Origin: Myxococcales bacterium
GTDB taxonomy: Bacteria; Myxococcota_A; Polyangia; Haliangiales; Haliangiaceae
Direction: 5' to 3'
DNA: 61,326 bases
Assembly (NCBI GenBank): GCA_016794525.1
Contig: JAEUJY010000055.1
Span: forward strand, 1 to 61,326
Position 1 is the stretch's first letter; each line of letters starts with the position of its first letter. A program made the translations under genes and the position numbers. Below the pieces are notes generated by a model that was given only the letters and a program-made list of their open reading frames with translations, was not told the DNA's origin and searched no databases. Below are positions 1 to 10,100 of this stretch, piece by piece.

Positions 1-438
1 ACGAAGTGATCAGGGCCCGGCGATCCGCGCTGTGTGGGTTGTGAAGAACGGCGCCCCGGCGATCGCGGTCGGAGCGCGCTCCTGGCCGCGCCGTTCTTCA
101 AGGCGGTGTGGGCAACCGCGCGACGGCATCGACGCGGGCTCATCGGCGCGCCGCCAGGCGCGGTTGTCCACCGCCGCCGGCAACTCCACAGCGCGCTCGG
201 AGCGGGCCGCCTCCCCGGCACGATCGCCGGCCCGCGCGGCGATCGCAGACCGATCGCCGGCCGAGCCGCCCTCGGCCAGCGCCGCGCGCCGCTCGATCGC
301 TACGCTAGCGGCGTCGCCTTCGCCGGCTGCGCCACGCCCTCCCCGTCGGGCCATGCCCCGACGGGGCCCCTCCCGAGACGCGAAGCGCTGGTCCGTGGGT
401 CGGTGCTCGACCGAGAGACACCCAGGCTCCGAGGCCGA
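1..438. other. No supported gene; GC-rich flank
   Basis: Open frames on both strands cross this stretch, but their translations are rich in Arg, Ala and Gly with no domain, which is what random reading of very GC-rich DNA gives. The only structure I see is the perfect inverted repeat at 341-366. Confidence 0.5.
341..366 (-). terminator. Inverted repeat, possible terminator of the ABC1 kinase gene
   Basis: CCCCGTCGGG (341-350) and CCCGACGGGG (357-366) pair perfectly over 10 bp around a 6-nt loop, 73 nt past the stop of the minus-strand kinase gene. No T-run follows on either side, so termination is inferred from position and stem strength only. Confidence 0.4.
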
Positions 439-1821
439 TCACTCGGCGGGCGACGCGGCCACCGCCGCCGGCGCCGCCGGCTTGGCGTGGCGCTCGGCGT
501 TCCGGGCCATCATGAAGCGCATCACGTACGGCATCCCGACCTGGACGGTGTTGAGCTTGGGCGCCAGCTGCGACGACAGCCCGAACATGATCACCGCGGC
601 GCGCTCGACGTAGAACCAGCCCTCGGGGTAGGCGATCGACTTCATCAGCTCGCGCAGCTCGTCGCGCTTCATGTCGGGGTCGGCCAGCTGCTGGGCGACG
701 TTGGGATCGATCTTCGAGAAGTCGGTGATGTTGAGGTTGAGCAGCTTCTCGAAGTACTTGCGGACGGTGCGCTCGAGCAGCGCGCGATCGCCGCCCTCGG
801 CGACGAAGCCCATCGTCTCGATGCCGCGCACGACCATGTCGTCGTTCTTGGTCAGCAGGCCCTGCAGGATGTCGAGCATGCCGTCGGCGAGGTTGGGCGA
901 CAGCTCGGTGGCCGAGCCCAGGTCGAGCACGACGATCCGGGCCTCGCCGCCCGGGCCCTTCTGCACGAAGAAGTTCCCCGGGTGGGGATCGGCGTGGAAG
1001 AACCGGTCGATGAACAGCTGCTTGTAGAACACCTGCGTCAGCTTGGTCGCGACCGCGTAGGGGTCGAGACCCAGCGTCGACAGCGCGTCCTTCTTGCTGA
1101 TCTTGACGCCGTCCATGAACGACATCGTCAGCACGGTCTTGCAGCTCCACTCGGGGTGGACCACCGGGAACAGCGTGTCGGCGTCGCCGGCGAAGTTCTC
1201 GGCCATGCGCGTCAGGCAGCGCGCCTCGTTGGCGAGGTCGGTCTCGCGCGCCAGCATGTCGGCGAGCTGCTCGTGGACCCGCTCGATCTGGTTGATCGGG
1301 ACGAAGTTCTTGTAGACCTTGAGCGCCCACCCCAGCACCCGCAGGTCGATGCGGATGATGTCGGCGACGTTGGGGTACAGCACCTTGACCGCGAGGCGCT
1401 CGCCGTCGGCGTTGCGCGCCTCGTGGACCTGCCCCAGCGACGCCGCGGCGATCGGCTTCTCCTCGAAGCTGGCGAACGCCGCCTTGGGCGACTTGCCCAG
1501 CGCCTTCTCGAACGCCTTGGCGACCGTCGGGTACGGCTGCGCCGGCACCTCGTCCTGCAGGCCCTCGAGCTCCTCGGTGTACGACCGCGGCAAGAACGTG
1601 CCCATGATCGACAGGATCTGGCCGAGCTTGATGTAGACGCCGCGCAGGCGGACGAAGCCCTTGTACATGCGACGCGCGTTCTTGCGGTGGACCTTCTTCC
1701 ACCGCGCGTCGGTGCCGAAGCGGTGCGGCCACAGCCGCGCGAACGACAGCGCCCACAGGTAGCTCAGGAAGATCGTCCCGAACACCCGCGTCGCGCGGAT
1801 CAGGCGGATCGCCGCCCACAT
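439..1821 (-). CDS. ABC1/UbiB-family atypical kinase (AarF-like)
   Basis: Protein of 460 residues of the ABC1/ADCK/UbiB family, atypical kinases or ATPases often linked to ubiquinone or lipid metabolism. Visible family signatures are the KxGQ motif (YIKLGQILS), the Ala-rich nucleotide loop with SLGQVH, the lysine in LAVKVLYP, the catalytic-loop form DPHPGNFF and the metal-binding VLDLGSA. A hydrophobic N-terminus (residues about 3-25) may sit on the membrane. I chose ATG 1821. The frame is open to a GTG at 1878, but a TACCAT box at 1865-1870 would start the transcript inside that extension, and GGGTGAAC lies just before ATG 1821. Family assignment is firm; the substrate is unknown and no ubiquinone genes adjoin it. 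Confidence 0.93.
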   Translation of the reverse strand: MWAAIRLIRATRVFGTIFLSYLWALSFARLWPHRFGTDARWKKVHRKNARRMYKGFVRLRGVYIKLGQILSIMGTFLPRSYTEELEGLQDEVPAQPYPTVAKAFEKALGKSPKAAFASFEEKPIAAASLGQVHEARNADGERLAVKVLYPNVADIIRIDLRVLGWALKVYKNFVPINQIERVHEQLADMLARETDLANEARCLTRMAENFAGDADTLFPVVHPEWSCKTVLTMSFMDGVKISKKDALSTLGLDPYAVATKLTQVFYKQLFIDRFFHADPHPGNFFVQKGPGGEARIVVLDLGSATELSPNLADGMLDILQGLLTKNDDMVVRGIETMGFVAEGGDRALLERTVRKYFEKLLNLNITDFSKIDPNVAQQLADPDMKRDELRELMKSIAYPEGWFYVERAAVIMFGLSSQLAPKLNTVQVGMPYVMRFMMARNAERHAKPAAPAAVAASPAE

Positions 1822-1864
1822 CAGTCGTTCACCCGGTGTGCGTCGTCCCCGTGCACGTCCGGCG

Positions 1865-1870
1865 ATGGTA
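1865..1870 (-). promoter_or_regulatory. Possible -10 box (TACCAT) of the ABC1 kinase gene
   Basis: TACCAT on the minus strand about 45 nt upstream of ATG 1821. No convincing -35 element is seen. Confidence 0.3.
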
Positions 1871-1944
1871 GCACGCACCGGCCCGCTGCCCGCTCCCGCG
1901 TCGCGATCTGGTGATCCGTCGATCAGCAGATCAGCAGGTCAGGA

Positions 1945-2142
1945 TCAGCAGGTCACGACGGTGACCGTGCACGCCTTGGCGTGCGCGGCGTCGGCGTGGG
2001 CCGGCGCCGGGCCGCCCGCGGTGCCGATCGAGGCGAACGCGAACGCGGTGACGATCGCGAGCACGAGCCCGAAGGCCAGGTCGCGGACGCGGTTCGAGCG
2101 GTTGCGAACGATGATCTCGTCGTAGCGGTTGGTGGTGGTCAT
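1945..2142 (-). CDS. Small single-pass membrane or exported protein (65 aa)
   Basis: A 65-residue protein with a charged, Arg-rich N-terminus (about residues 1-20), one hydrophobic helix (about 21-43), an Ala/His-rich stretch and a short tail with two cysteines (ACTVTVVTC). The start is supported by a strong GAGGAG ribosome site 6 nt upstream of ATG 2142. No family is recognised. It could be a signal-anchor protein or a secreted peptide cleaved after the PAPAHADA region. It stands alone between the ABC1 kinase gene and a secreted-protein gene on the same strand. The stop is followed by short direct repeats of GATCAGCAG-type sequence (about 1918-1955). Confidence 0.65.
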   Translation of the reverse strand: MTTTNRYDEIIVRNRSNRVRDLAFGLVLAIVTAFAFASIGTAGGPAPAHADAAHAKACTVTVVTC

Positions 2143-2391
2143 GGCTGGCTCCTCGCTCGGGTAGATGCGCCACGGTGCGAGTCGGCTGACACGTCCTGGC
2201 GACCGATCGCTATTTCACGATGCGCGCCAGCCCCAGCCGCCCCGTCGGCGGCGACGCCCCGAGCAACCGCGCGGAGTTGCAGCCGCGGCCCTACCGAAAC
2301 CGACACGCCGTGCGACGGTCGCAGCCCTGTCGCACCCGGCGGCCCGGGGCGGTCGCCCTGCCAGGCGCGCGGCGCGATCCGCGGCGGCCTG

Positions 2392-3270
2392 CTAGCGCGC
2401 GCCGCGCAGCAGCGTGTCGAGCTCGACGCGCGCGCCCGCCGTGAACGAGATGAAGTTGGCCCAGTTGTCGATGGCCTGGTCCTCGACCCGGGCGCCGCCC
2501 CCGACCACGCGGGCGCCGAGCGTCAGCGCGACGCCGCGGCCGACCGGCTGCCCGACCGTGAGGCTCACGTCGTAGATGCCGCCCGAGACGCCGTCGATCA
2601 GCCCGAACGTCGACAGCGCGTCCGCGTCGAGGCAGCCCCACACCGCCCCGGGCCGGGGTCGCAACCACAGCCGCGACTTCGCGGCGAACACCAGGCCGAT
2701 GTCGTCCTGGTGCGCGCGCTGCCCGGTCGCGATCGACGTGAAGGCGACGTCGGCGTTGCGGATCTGCAGCGACCCGCCGGCCTGCCACTCGAGCGGGGTC
2801 GACGCGAGCACGCGGTACAGGTACGAGGCCCGGTAGCCGTCGAAGAGGTAGCGATGGCGGACCACGGTGCCGGCCTCGAACCGCTCGTCGCGGAACTGCA
2901 GCGGCGCGGCCAGGCGCGCCTCGGTGACGACCTCGAACGGCGCGTACAGCAGGATCGCGGTGTGGCGGCCCGCGGCGAACTCGACGCTGGTGCGCGCGAC
3001 GTTGACCAGGTTGTCCTGCTGCCCGACGTCGGCGGCGGTGTACGGCGTGCCCTGCGCGCCGTAGCGGCCGTCGTTCTGGGCGATGTAGGCGGGCCCGATC
3101 TCGTAGACCACGGTGGGGCGCAGCCACGGCGCGGGCGGCCGCCGCTCGGCGTGGGCCGGCCCCGCCGACGCGGCGACCAGGCAAGCGATCGACAGCGCGG
3201 CGCAGCCCATCGCCGGCCGGCTCGCGCCCCGCATGTCTCGACGCGCACGCGCGCGGTGTTCTTCAGCCAT
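2392..3270 (-). CDS. Secreted or outer-membrane protein of unknown function
   Basis: Protein of 292 residues. After an Arg-rich n-region comes a signal peptide (hydrophobic core about residues 21-37, ending PAHAE). The mature part has alternating hydrophobic/polar strands rich in Tyr, Gly and Arg, including a two-Cys-poor barrel-like second half ending in a hydrophobic C-terminal strand. This suits an outer-membrane beta-barrel or periplasmic beta-protein, but no family motif is visible. ATG 3270 was kept because a TAGGGT box lies 5 nt upstream, fitting the leaderless pattern of this window; Met13 and Met21 are alternative starts. It is followed on the same strand, after 39 nt, by nothing coding and preceded by the 380-residue exported protein. 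Confidence 0.7.
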   Translation of the reverse strand: MAEEHRARARRDMRGASRPAMGCAALSIACLVAASAGPAHAERRPPAPWLRPTVVYEIGPAYIAQNDGRYGAQGTPYTAADVGQQDNLVNVARTSVEFAAGRHTAILLYAPFEVVTEARLAAPLQFRDERFEAGTVVRHRYLFDGYRASYLYRVLASTPLEWQAGGSLQIRNADVAFTSIATGQRAHQDDIGLVFAAKSRLWLRPRPGAVWGCLDADALSTFGLIDGVSGGIYDVSLTVGQPVGRGVALTLGARVVGGGARVEDQAIDNWANFISFTAGARVELDTLLRGAR

Positions 3271-3275
3271 GCGCC

Positions 3276-3281
3276 ACCCTA
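3276..3281 (-). promoter_or_regulatory. -10 box TAGGGT, 5 nt before ATG 3270
   Basis: TAGGGT on minus, 5 nt from the start codon with no Shine-Dalgarno sequence. Predicts a leaderless transcript. Confidence 0.4.
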
Positions 3282-3309
3282 CCCCGCGCGGCCGGCGGGC
3301 GCCCGCCGC

Positions 3310-4452
3310 TCACTCGTTGTCGATCGTCGGCAGCCGGGTCGGCACCAGCGCGTCGTCGCTGCCGATGCCCTCGACCTCGCTGCGCGTGACCCGCAGGATG
3401 CCGAGCACCGGGTCGCCGCCCTCCTGGTAGTACAGCGCGACGTCGGCGATGCGCATGCCACGCGGCGTGCGCGGGGCCTTCACCTTCTTGAACACCTTGC
3501 CGCGGTCGCGGATCGTCAGCGTCCCCTTGCGCGCGTCCCAGGCCAGGCCGATCGGATCGTAGGTCACGGGCCGCGCCCCCAGCGGGTGCGCGACCAGCTC
3601 CACCCCGCCGGCGTGGTCGAGCGCCTGATCGAGATCGGCCCGCGCCAGCTCGAGCTCGGCGAGATCGGGCTGCTCGTCGTCGTCGTACGGCAGCGTGAAC
3701 GACACCGCGATCTGCTTCCGGCGCCCGCCGCGGGCGTCGAACACCGTGGCCGCGCAGGTCGTCTGCATCTCGACGCCGCTGCAGCCGCCGATCACGTAGT
3801 AGGTCTGGGCGCCGACCGGCACCGCGAACGCCCGCCACGGCTGCGCGCCGTCGCCAGACAGGATCCAGTCGACGACGTCGTTGCCGACGCCGCGGCCGGC
3901 GAACCGGCCCGGGGGCAGCGGCGCGGGCGGCGGATCGAGCTGCGGGCAGCCCTGCACCACCTTGAGCGTCTTCTCCCAGACCACCGCGCCGCCGTCGTCG
4001 GTGAGCCGGCCGACGATGTCGAAGTCCTCGCAGGTGGCGAACAGCACCTCGCCGTTGTCGTTCTCCTGGCCGGGCATCATCACCAGCTCGAGATCGGTGG
4101 CGTCGGCGCCCGGCGGGTGCGCGACCGTGCCGAACACGCCGTCGGTGAACACGTCGGTCGCGTCGCCGCTCGGCGCGCGCAGGTGGCGCCGCGTCGCGAG
4201 GTTGGCCTGGTAGGTGGCGGGGCCCGCCTTGGCGAGGCGCAGCACGCACGCCACCGGCTGGGTCAGCCGCGGCCGGCGGGCGCCGGGCACGACGTCGGTG
4301 ATCTCGCCGTCGACGTAGACGCCGCACAGGAAGTCGACCTTGGGCCGCGGGCCGGCGGCGGCGGGGCGCGCCGCGGCGCCGACACCGATCAGGGCGACGG
4401 TGGCGACGGCGGCGAGGGTGGTGACGGGGCAGCGCGGCGATGGCTTGGACAC
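3310..4452 (-). CDS. Exported protein of unknown function (380 aa)
   Basis: Starts with a typical signal peptide (charged SKPSPR, hydrophobic core TTLAAVATVALIGVG, cleavage near ARPAAAG). The mature protein is beta-rich, with several Cys residues (in FLCG, ACVL, ATCEDF, GCPQ, GGCSG, TTCAA) that could form disulfides. No known domain is recognised. I chose GTG 4452 rather than the upstream TTG 4482 because GGAGG lies at the proper distance (CTGGAGGCCTCC then GTG) and the protein then begins directly with a signal peptide. It lies upstream of the 292-residue exported protein on the same strand with a 39-nt gap, so the two may be co-transcribed, although the downstream gene has its own -10 box. 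Confidence 0.75.
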   Translation of the reverse strand: MSKPSPRCPVTTLAAVATVALIGVGAAARPAAAGPRPKVDFLCGVYVDGEITDVVPGARRPRLTQPVACVLRLAKAGPATYQANLATRRHLRAPSGDATDVFTDGVFGTVAHPPGADATDLELVMMPGQENDNGEVLFATCEDFDIVGRLTDDGGAVVWEKTLKVVQGCPQLDPPPAPLPPGRFAGRGVGNDVVDWILSGDGAQPWRAFAVPVGAQTYYVIGGCSGVEMQTTCAATVFDARGGRRKQIAVSFTLPYDDDEQPDLAELELARADLDQALDHAGGVELVAHPLGARPVTYDPIGLAWDARKGTLTIRDRGKVFKKVKAPRTPRGMRIADVALYYQEGGDPVLGILRVTRSEVEGIGSDDALVPTRLPTIDNE

Positions 4453-4602
4453 GGAGGCCTCCAGGGGTTCGCGTCCCGCCAATCCACGAACCGTGCCGCC
4501 CCGGCGCGCACGCGGCGCGGCCGGATCTCGCGACGTTGCGCGGGTCGCGCAGGCGTCACGCCGGCGGCGCGCGCCGTCACACCGTCACGCCGAGCGTAAC
4601 CG

Positions 4603-6066
4603 TTACGCCTCGCCCTTGAGCAGCCGCGCCAGCTTGTTGCGGCCGATGCCGAGGCTGCGGGCCGCCGCCGACTGGTTGCCGCCGGCGCGCTCGACCGCCG
4701 CCTGCGCGTAGCGGCGCTCGACCTCGGCCAGCGTCAGCTCGTGCGGCACCACCACGCCGGCCGCCGGCGCCGCCGCGTCGCTGCGATCGAGGCCGAGCGT
4801 CACCGCGTCGATCACCGTGTCGCGGGCCAGCACCACCGCGCGCTCGATCGCGTGCTCGAGCTCGCGCACGTTGCCGGGCCAGCCATGGGCGCACAGCGCG
4901 CGGCGCGCGTCGTCGGTCAGCACCGGCACGACCTTGCGGTGGCGGCGGCCGTAGACCGCGGCGAAGTGCTCGGCCAGCTGCAGGATGTCGTCGTCGCCGC
5001 GGGCCCGCAGCGGCGGCAGCTCGATCTCGATCACCCGCACCCGGAAGTACAGGTCGCTGCGGAACTGCCCGGCCTTCACCATCGCGGCGAGGTCGCGGTT
5101 GGTCGCGACCACCAGCCGGACGTCGCTCGACAGCGTCTCGCGGCCGCCGACCCGCTCGAACTTGCGCTCCTGGACGAAGCGCAAGAGCTTGCCCTGCAGT
5201 TCGAGCGGGATCTCGCCCAGCTCGTCGAGGAACAGCGTGCCGCCGGCGGCCGCCTCGACCTTGCCGATCACCCGGGCGTCGGCGCCGGTGAACGCGCCGC
5301 GCTCGTGGCCGAACAGCTCGCTCTCGACCAGGTTGGCCGGCAAGGTCGTGCAGTCGACCGCGACCAGCGGCGCGTCCTTGCGCTCGCTGTTGACGTGGAT
5401 CGCGCGGGCGAAGACGCCCTTGCCGGTGCCGGTCTCGCCGCGCAGGAGCACCGTGGCCTCGGTCTGCGCGGCGCGCGCGATCACGTCGTAGACCGCGCGC
5501 ATCGTCGGCGACTGGCCGACGACGTGGTTGTAGCGGCCGCGCACCGCGACGCCGGGCCGCTCGCGGTGGCCGCGCAGCGTCGTGAACTCGAGCGCGCGCC
5601 CGATCTGATCGGCCAGCGCGCTGGCGAACGCGCGATCGCGATCGGCGAAGCCGCCGCCCTTGTGGTTGAGCACCTGCAGCACGCCGCGCAACGTCGCGTC
5701 GGGGCCGCGCACCGGCACGCACAGCATCGACCGCGTCGTGTAGCCGGTGCGCTGATCGATCTCGGCGTGCCAGCGCGGATCGCGGGCGGCGTCGGCGATC
5801 ATCACCGCCTCGCCGGTGCGCGCCACCGCGCCGGCGACGCCGCGGCCGACCGGCAGGCGCAGCTCGTCGAGCTCGAGCGCGTCGGCCAGGCGCGCGCGCA
5901 GCTCGCCGGTGGCGCCGTCGACGACCCACAGCGTGGCCCGCTCGGCGCCGATCGCGCGCGCCACCCGATCGGCGCACGACGCGAGCAGCTCGTCGAGCTC
6001 GACCTCGCGGGCGATCATCGCCCCCAGATCGGCCAGGAGCTCGAACCGCTGCTCGTCTTCGCTCAT
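4603..6066 (-). CDS. Sigma-54-dependent activator: GAF - AAA+ - Fis HTH
   Basis: Bacterial enhancer-binding protein of 487 residues. Order: GAF sensory domain (about 20-165), sigma54-interaction AAA+ domain (about 185-415) and a C-terminal Fis-type helix-turn-helix (about 440-487, [20 protein letters not shown]). Seen in the AAA+ part are Walker A GETGTGKG (about 209-216), the sigma54-contact loop GAFTGA, and Walker B in [11 protein letters not shown]. All key residues are intact, so it should hydrolyse ATP and activate RpoN promoters in response to a GAF ligand. Start MSEDEQRF at 6066 is preferred; an in-frame ATG at 6084 adds six residues. The frame remains open further upstream only because it runs antisense-like through the MBL gene. 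It follows the MBL-fold gene on the same strand (44-nt gap), so co-expression is likely; its targets are unknown. Confidence 0.93.
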   Translation of the reverse strand: MSEDEQRFELLADLGAMIAREVELDELLASCADRVARAIGAERATLWVVDGATGELRARLADALELDELRLPVGRGVAGAVARTGEAVMIADAARDPRWHAEIDQRTGYTTRSMLCVPVRGPDATLRGVLQVLNHKGGGFADRDRAFASALADQIGRALEFTTLRGHRERPGVAVRGRYNHVVGQSPTMRAVYDVIARAAQTEATVLLRGETGTGKGVFARAIHVNSERKDAPLVAVDCTTLPANLVESELFGHERGAFTGADARVIGKVEAAAGGTLFLDELGEIPLELQGKLLRFVQERKFERVGGRETLSSDVRLVVATNRDLAAMVKAGQFRSDLYFRVRVIEIELPPLRARGDDDILQLAEHFAAVYGRRHRKVVPVLTDDARRALCAHGWPGNVRELEHAIERAVVLARDTVIDAVTLGLDRSDAAAPAAGVVVPHELTLAEVERRYAQAAVERAGGNQSAAARSLGIGRNKLARLLKGEA

Positions 6067-6110
6067 CGCGCGTGCCGGCAGCATAGCGCGCCGCGCGCCG
6101 ACCGGGCCGA

Positions 6111-6983
<873 letters not shown>

Positions 6984-7057
6984 CAGGGGCTCCTCGTCGC
7001 GAGGGGAATCGACCCGCGACGAAGAGACCTCATTGCACCCGCTGCGCCACCCGCCCG
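6984..7057 (-). other. tRNA-like remnant in the leader of the MBL gene
   Basis: On the minus strand the leader begins GGGCGGGTGGCGCAGCGGGT (about 7037-7056), an excellent tRNA 5' end with an A-box/D-arm match, and continues to a T-arm-like hairpin (TCGTCGCG 7015-7022 with CGCGACGA 6994-7001) whose loop contains GGTCGATTCC, close to a B-box/T-loop. The anticodon arm is shrunken, the T-loop lacks one base and the 3' strand does not pair with the 5' acceptor strand, so it cannot be a working tRNA. It may be a decayed tRNA gene or a leader structure. Confidence 0.35.
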
Positions 7058-7113
7058 GCGAGCAGTTTCAGGCACTTGCGCCAGACGCCGGGAACCGGCC
7101 GGGGCGCGATTTC

Positions 7114-7139
7114 GGAGCACCTGCTCCACGGTGGAGCAG
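7114..7139. promoter_or_regulatory. Operator candidate with three GGAGCA half-sites
   Basis: CTGCTCCAC-g-GTGGAGCAG (7121-7139) is a perfect 19-bp palindrome. Overlapping it, GGAGCA-cc-TGCTCC (7114-7127) forms a second palindrome that shares the central half-site. It lies between the divergent MBL-fold and DUF4157-Het-C genes, about 50 nt upstream of the latter, so a dimeric regulator of either gene could bind here. Confidence 0.5.
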
Positions 7140-7187
7140 TCGCACGGCGCGCGGGGAAGATCGGCCCGCACCGCCGTCGACCCCGTC

Positions 7188-10100
7188 ATGGCGTACGACC
7201 AGGGCCGCGGCCACGCGCACGACGATCACGACCGTGGCAGCGCCGGCGGGCCGGCCCCGGGCAAGCGCCACCGCACCGACGGGCTCGCGCCGAACCGCCG
7301 CAAGCCGGCGCCGACGTCGGACGCCACCGCGCCGGCCGCCGCGCCCGCCACCGCGGCACGCGCCGACCTGGCCAGCGACGATCCGTTCGGCCTGCACACG
7401 ATCATGCGCAAGGCCGAGACCGGCGCCCCTGACGATCGCGGCGCGGCCGCCGCCGGCGCCATCGCCAGCAAGGGCGCGGGCGAGGCGCTGCCCGGTCCGG
7501 TCCGCGATCACTTCGGCGCCGCCTACGGCACCGATCTCGCGAGCGTGCGGGTGCACACCGATCGCGACGCGCAGCAGGCCACCGAGGCCTCGGGCGCGCG
7601 CGCCTTCGCGTACGGCACCGACCTGTTCTTCGCCAGCGGCCAGTACGATCCCGGCTCGTCGCGCGGCCAGTTCTTGCTCGGCCACGAGCTGGCGCACGTC
7701 GCGCAGCAGGGCGGCCAGGCGGCGCCGGCGCCGCAGGCCAAGGGGCTGAGCACCAGCGACGATCCCGCCGAGCGCCAGGCCGACGCCGCGGCCCACGCCG
7801 CGCTCGAGACCGGTCAGGCCGGCGACGCGCACGAGGTCGAGGCCAGCGCCGCGGCCAGCGCCGCGCTCGCCGGGCGGCGCGCGACGCTGTCGTCGTCGGG
7901 GCCGGTGGTGCGGTTCTTCGCGCAGGACGAAGGCGAGCCCGGCCACGGCGGTCACGCGCTCCTGACCGAGACCGCGCTGCACAAGATGGGCGGCCTGTCG
8001 GACGGCGAGGTGCGCACCGCGCGCGAGGGCAACTGGGAGCGCGACCTGTCGCAGCTCTTGATCCCCGGCTCGGCCGCCTTGAACCTCACCGCCCCCGACC
8101 AGCCGATCATGGCGGTGCTCAACCTGATCGCGATCAGCGACTTCGGGCGCGGCGTCAACCTGCGCGAGTTCGGCACCTACGATCCGGTCGAGCACATCGA
8201 CAACCCCACCGGCCTGCGCGCCAGCGGCGTGATCGATCAGGGCGGCGTCGACGGCATGCCGGCCAGCCACCCCGACGGCGCCAACCCCGACAACGCCGCG
8301 ACGATCTCCGGGCCGGACGCCACGGTCCACGCCGCCGGCGCCGACGACGAGGCCTACGCCGATCGCGACGAGCGCTACGGGCACACCTCGCACGCAGCGG
8401 ACGGCGAGATCCACAACGCCAGCGACGCGGCGGCGTTCCGCGTCGACGACACCGCGATCCCGGCCTACATCTACACCAGCCGCGACTGGTGCACCCAGAC
8501 GCTGCGCAACGCCGCGCGCCTGGGGCGCCAGCGCGACGTCCGCCTGGCCGACGGCCGGCCGTCGCCCGAGACGCTGCACGGCCCCCGCATGTTCTCGAGC
8601 GGCGTGCACACGCTGCAGGACTACTTCGCGCACTCCAACTTCTGCGAGATCGCGATCAACATCCTGATCCGCGAGGGCGGCCTGACCGTGGCCACCGAGA
8701 CCCGCGAGCGCCGCGACGAGGACAACCACCGCATCGTCGAGGCGGCCGCCCGGGCCGACCTCGGCACGGTCAGCGGCGTCGGCGGACGCGTGCTCGACTC
8801 GCACGTGCGCCGCAGCGCCGACGACGGCGCCGTCGACCCGGCCAACCTCACGATCGACGGGGCGCGCGGCCACCGCGAGGTGCTCACCACGGGTTCGTTC
8901 AACTTCACCGACACCGTCGACAGCCTGGGCGAAGAGCTGAGCGCCAAGTGGCGCGCCCTCGACCCGTTCCGGGTCAAGCCCGAGGAGCCGAGCCCGCTGG
9001 CGCTGGCCGCGATGGACTACATCGAGCTCAACCCGAACAACGCCTGCGACTTCAGCGGCGCCGGCGGCCAGCTCGCGGACCTGATCCACCCGGCGATCGC
9101 CACCATCTCCGGCCTCGGCGGCGCCGGCGCCACGGTGGTCGAGGGCACCGGCGCGCTGGCCGCCAGCGGCGTGCGCGGCCTGACGGCGCTCGGCAGCGGC
9201 GCGCTCGACGCGCTCGGCAGCGGCCTCGACGTCGTGCGCGGCCACACCGGCGTGGGCGGCGACGCGGCGGCCGCGCTGCACGGCGGCGCGCGCGCGGTCA
9301 CGGCCGAGGGCACCGCCGCGGCGGGCCACGTGACCGGCGCCGCCGGCGGCGCGGCCGACGCGGTGCGCGGCCTGGTGACCCAGCTCCAGGCGCAGGAAGC
9401 CGCGCTCCGCGTCCGCCAGCACACGCTGCGCGAGCTGTACGCGTTCGCGTACGGCCACGGCCCGCTCGACCTGCTGAAGGCCGCGGCCCGCGACATCCCC
9501 GTCATCGGCGGGGTGGCGGCCGCGGCCATCGAAGGCGTGCAGCGCGGGTGGCACGCGGCGATCGAGACCTTGCTCGGCGGGCTGTGGAACCTCGCGCTCG
9601 CCGCCGGGACCAGCTTGCTCAACGCGTTCATCGCCGAGGTCCGCGGCCACACCAACGTGAGCGAGAACCGCGCGCCGGTCGCCGACGGGCCGTTCCGCGC
9701 CGAGCGCCAGGCGGTCGCCGACTTCTTCGGCAACGTCAGCGACTTCTACGAAGGCGGCCGGCCGCGCGTCGAGTCGTCCGATCCCGCCACCGACGGCGAG
9801 CACTACAGCGGCATCGCCCCGGCCAGCTACACGCCGCCGAGCCACAGCGAGATCGCCAAGGACCATGGCGACATCGAGAACCGCCCCGGCGAGGAGCACG
9901 CCCACGCCGAGGGGGGCCACGTCGAGGCCGGCAACTGGCTCAACGGCCTCGCCATGGCGCTGGCACAGCGCGCGACCATCGGCGTCGGCCAACCGGTCGA
10001 GGCGTGCTGGGACCGCGTCGACGGCGGCGAGACCATCGGCCCCGCCGATCCGATGCTCGACCAGATCACCGCGCGGGTGAACCTGTACTTCGACCACCCG

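Noticed and set aside
34-4599. Long plus-strand open frames (626 and 872 codons) opposite the ABC1 kinase and exported-protein genes
   Set aside because: They are antisense to genes with clear motifs or signal peptides, have Arg/Ala/Gly/His-rich translations and no domain; very GC-rich DNA keeps such frames open.
6984-7057. Functional tRNA gene
   Set aside because: Only A-box and T-arm-like parts are present; anticodon arm and acceptor pairing are missing.
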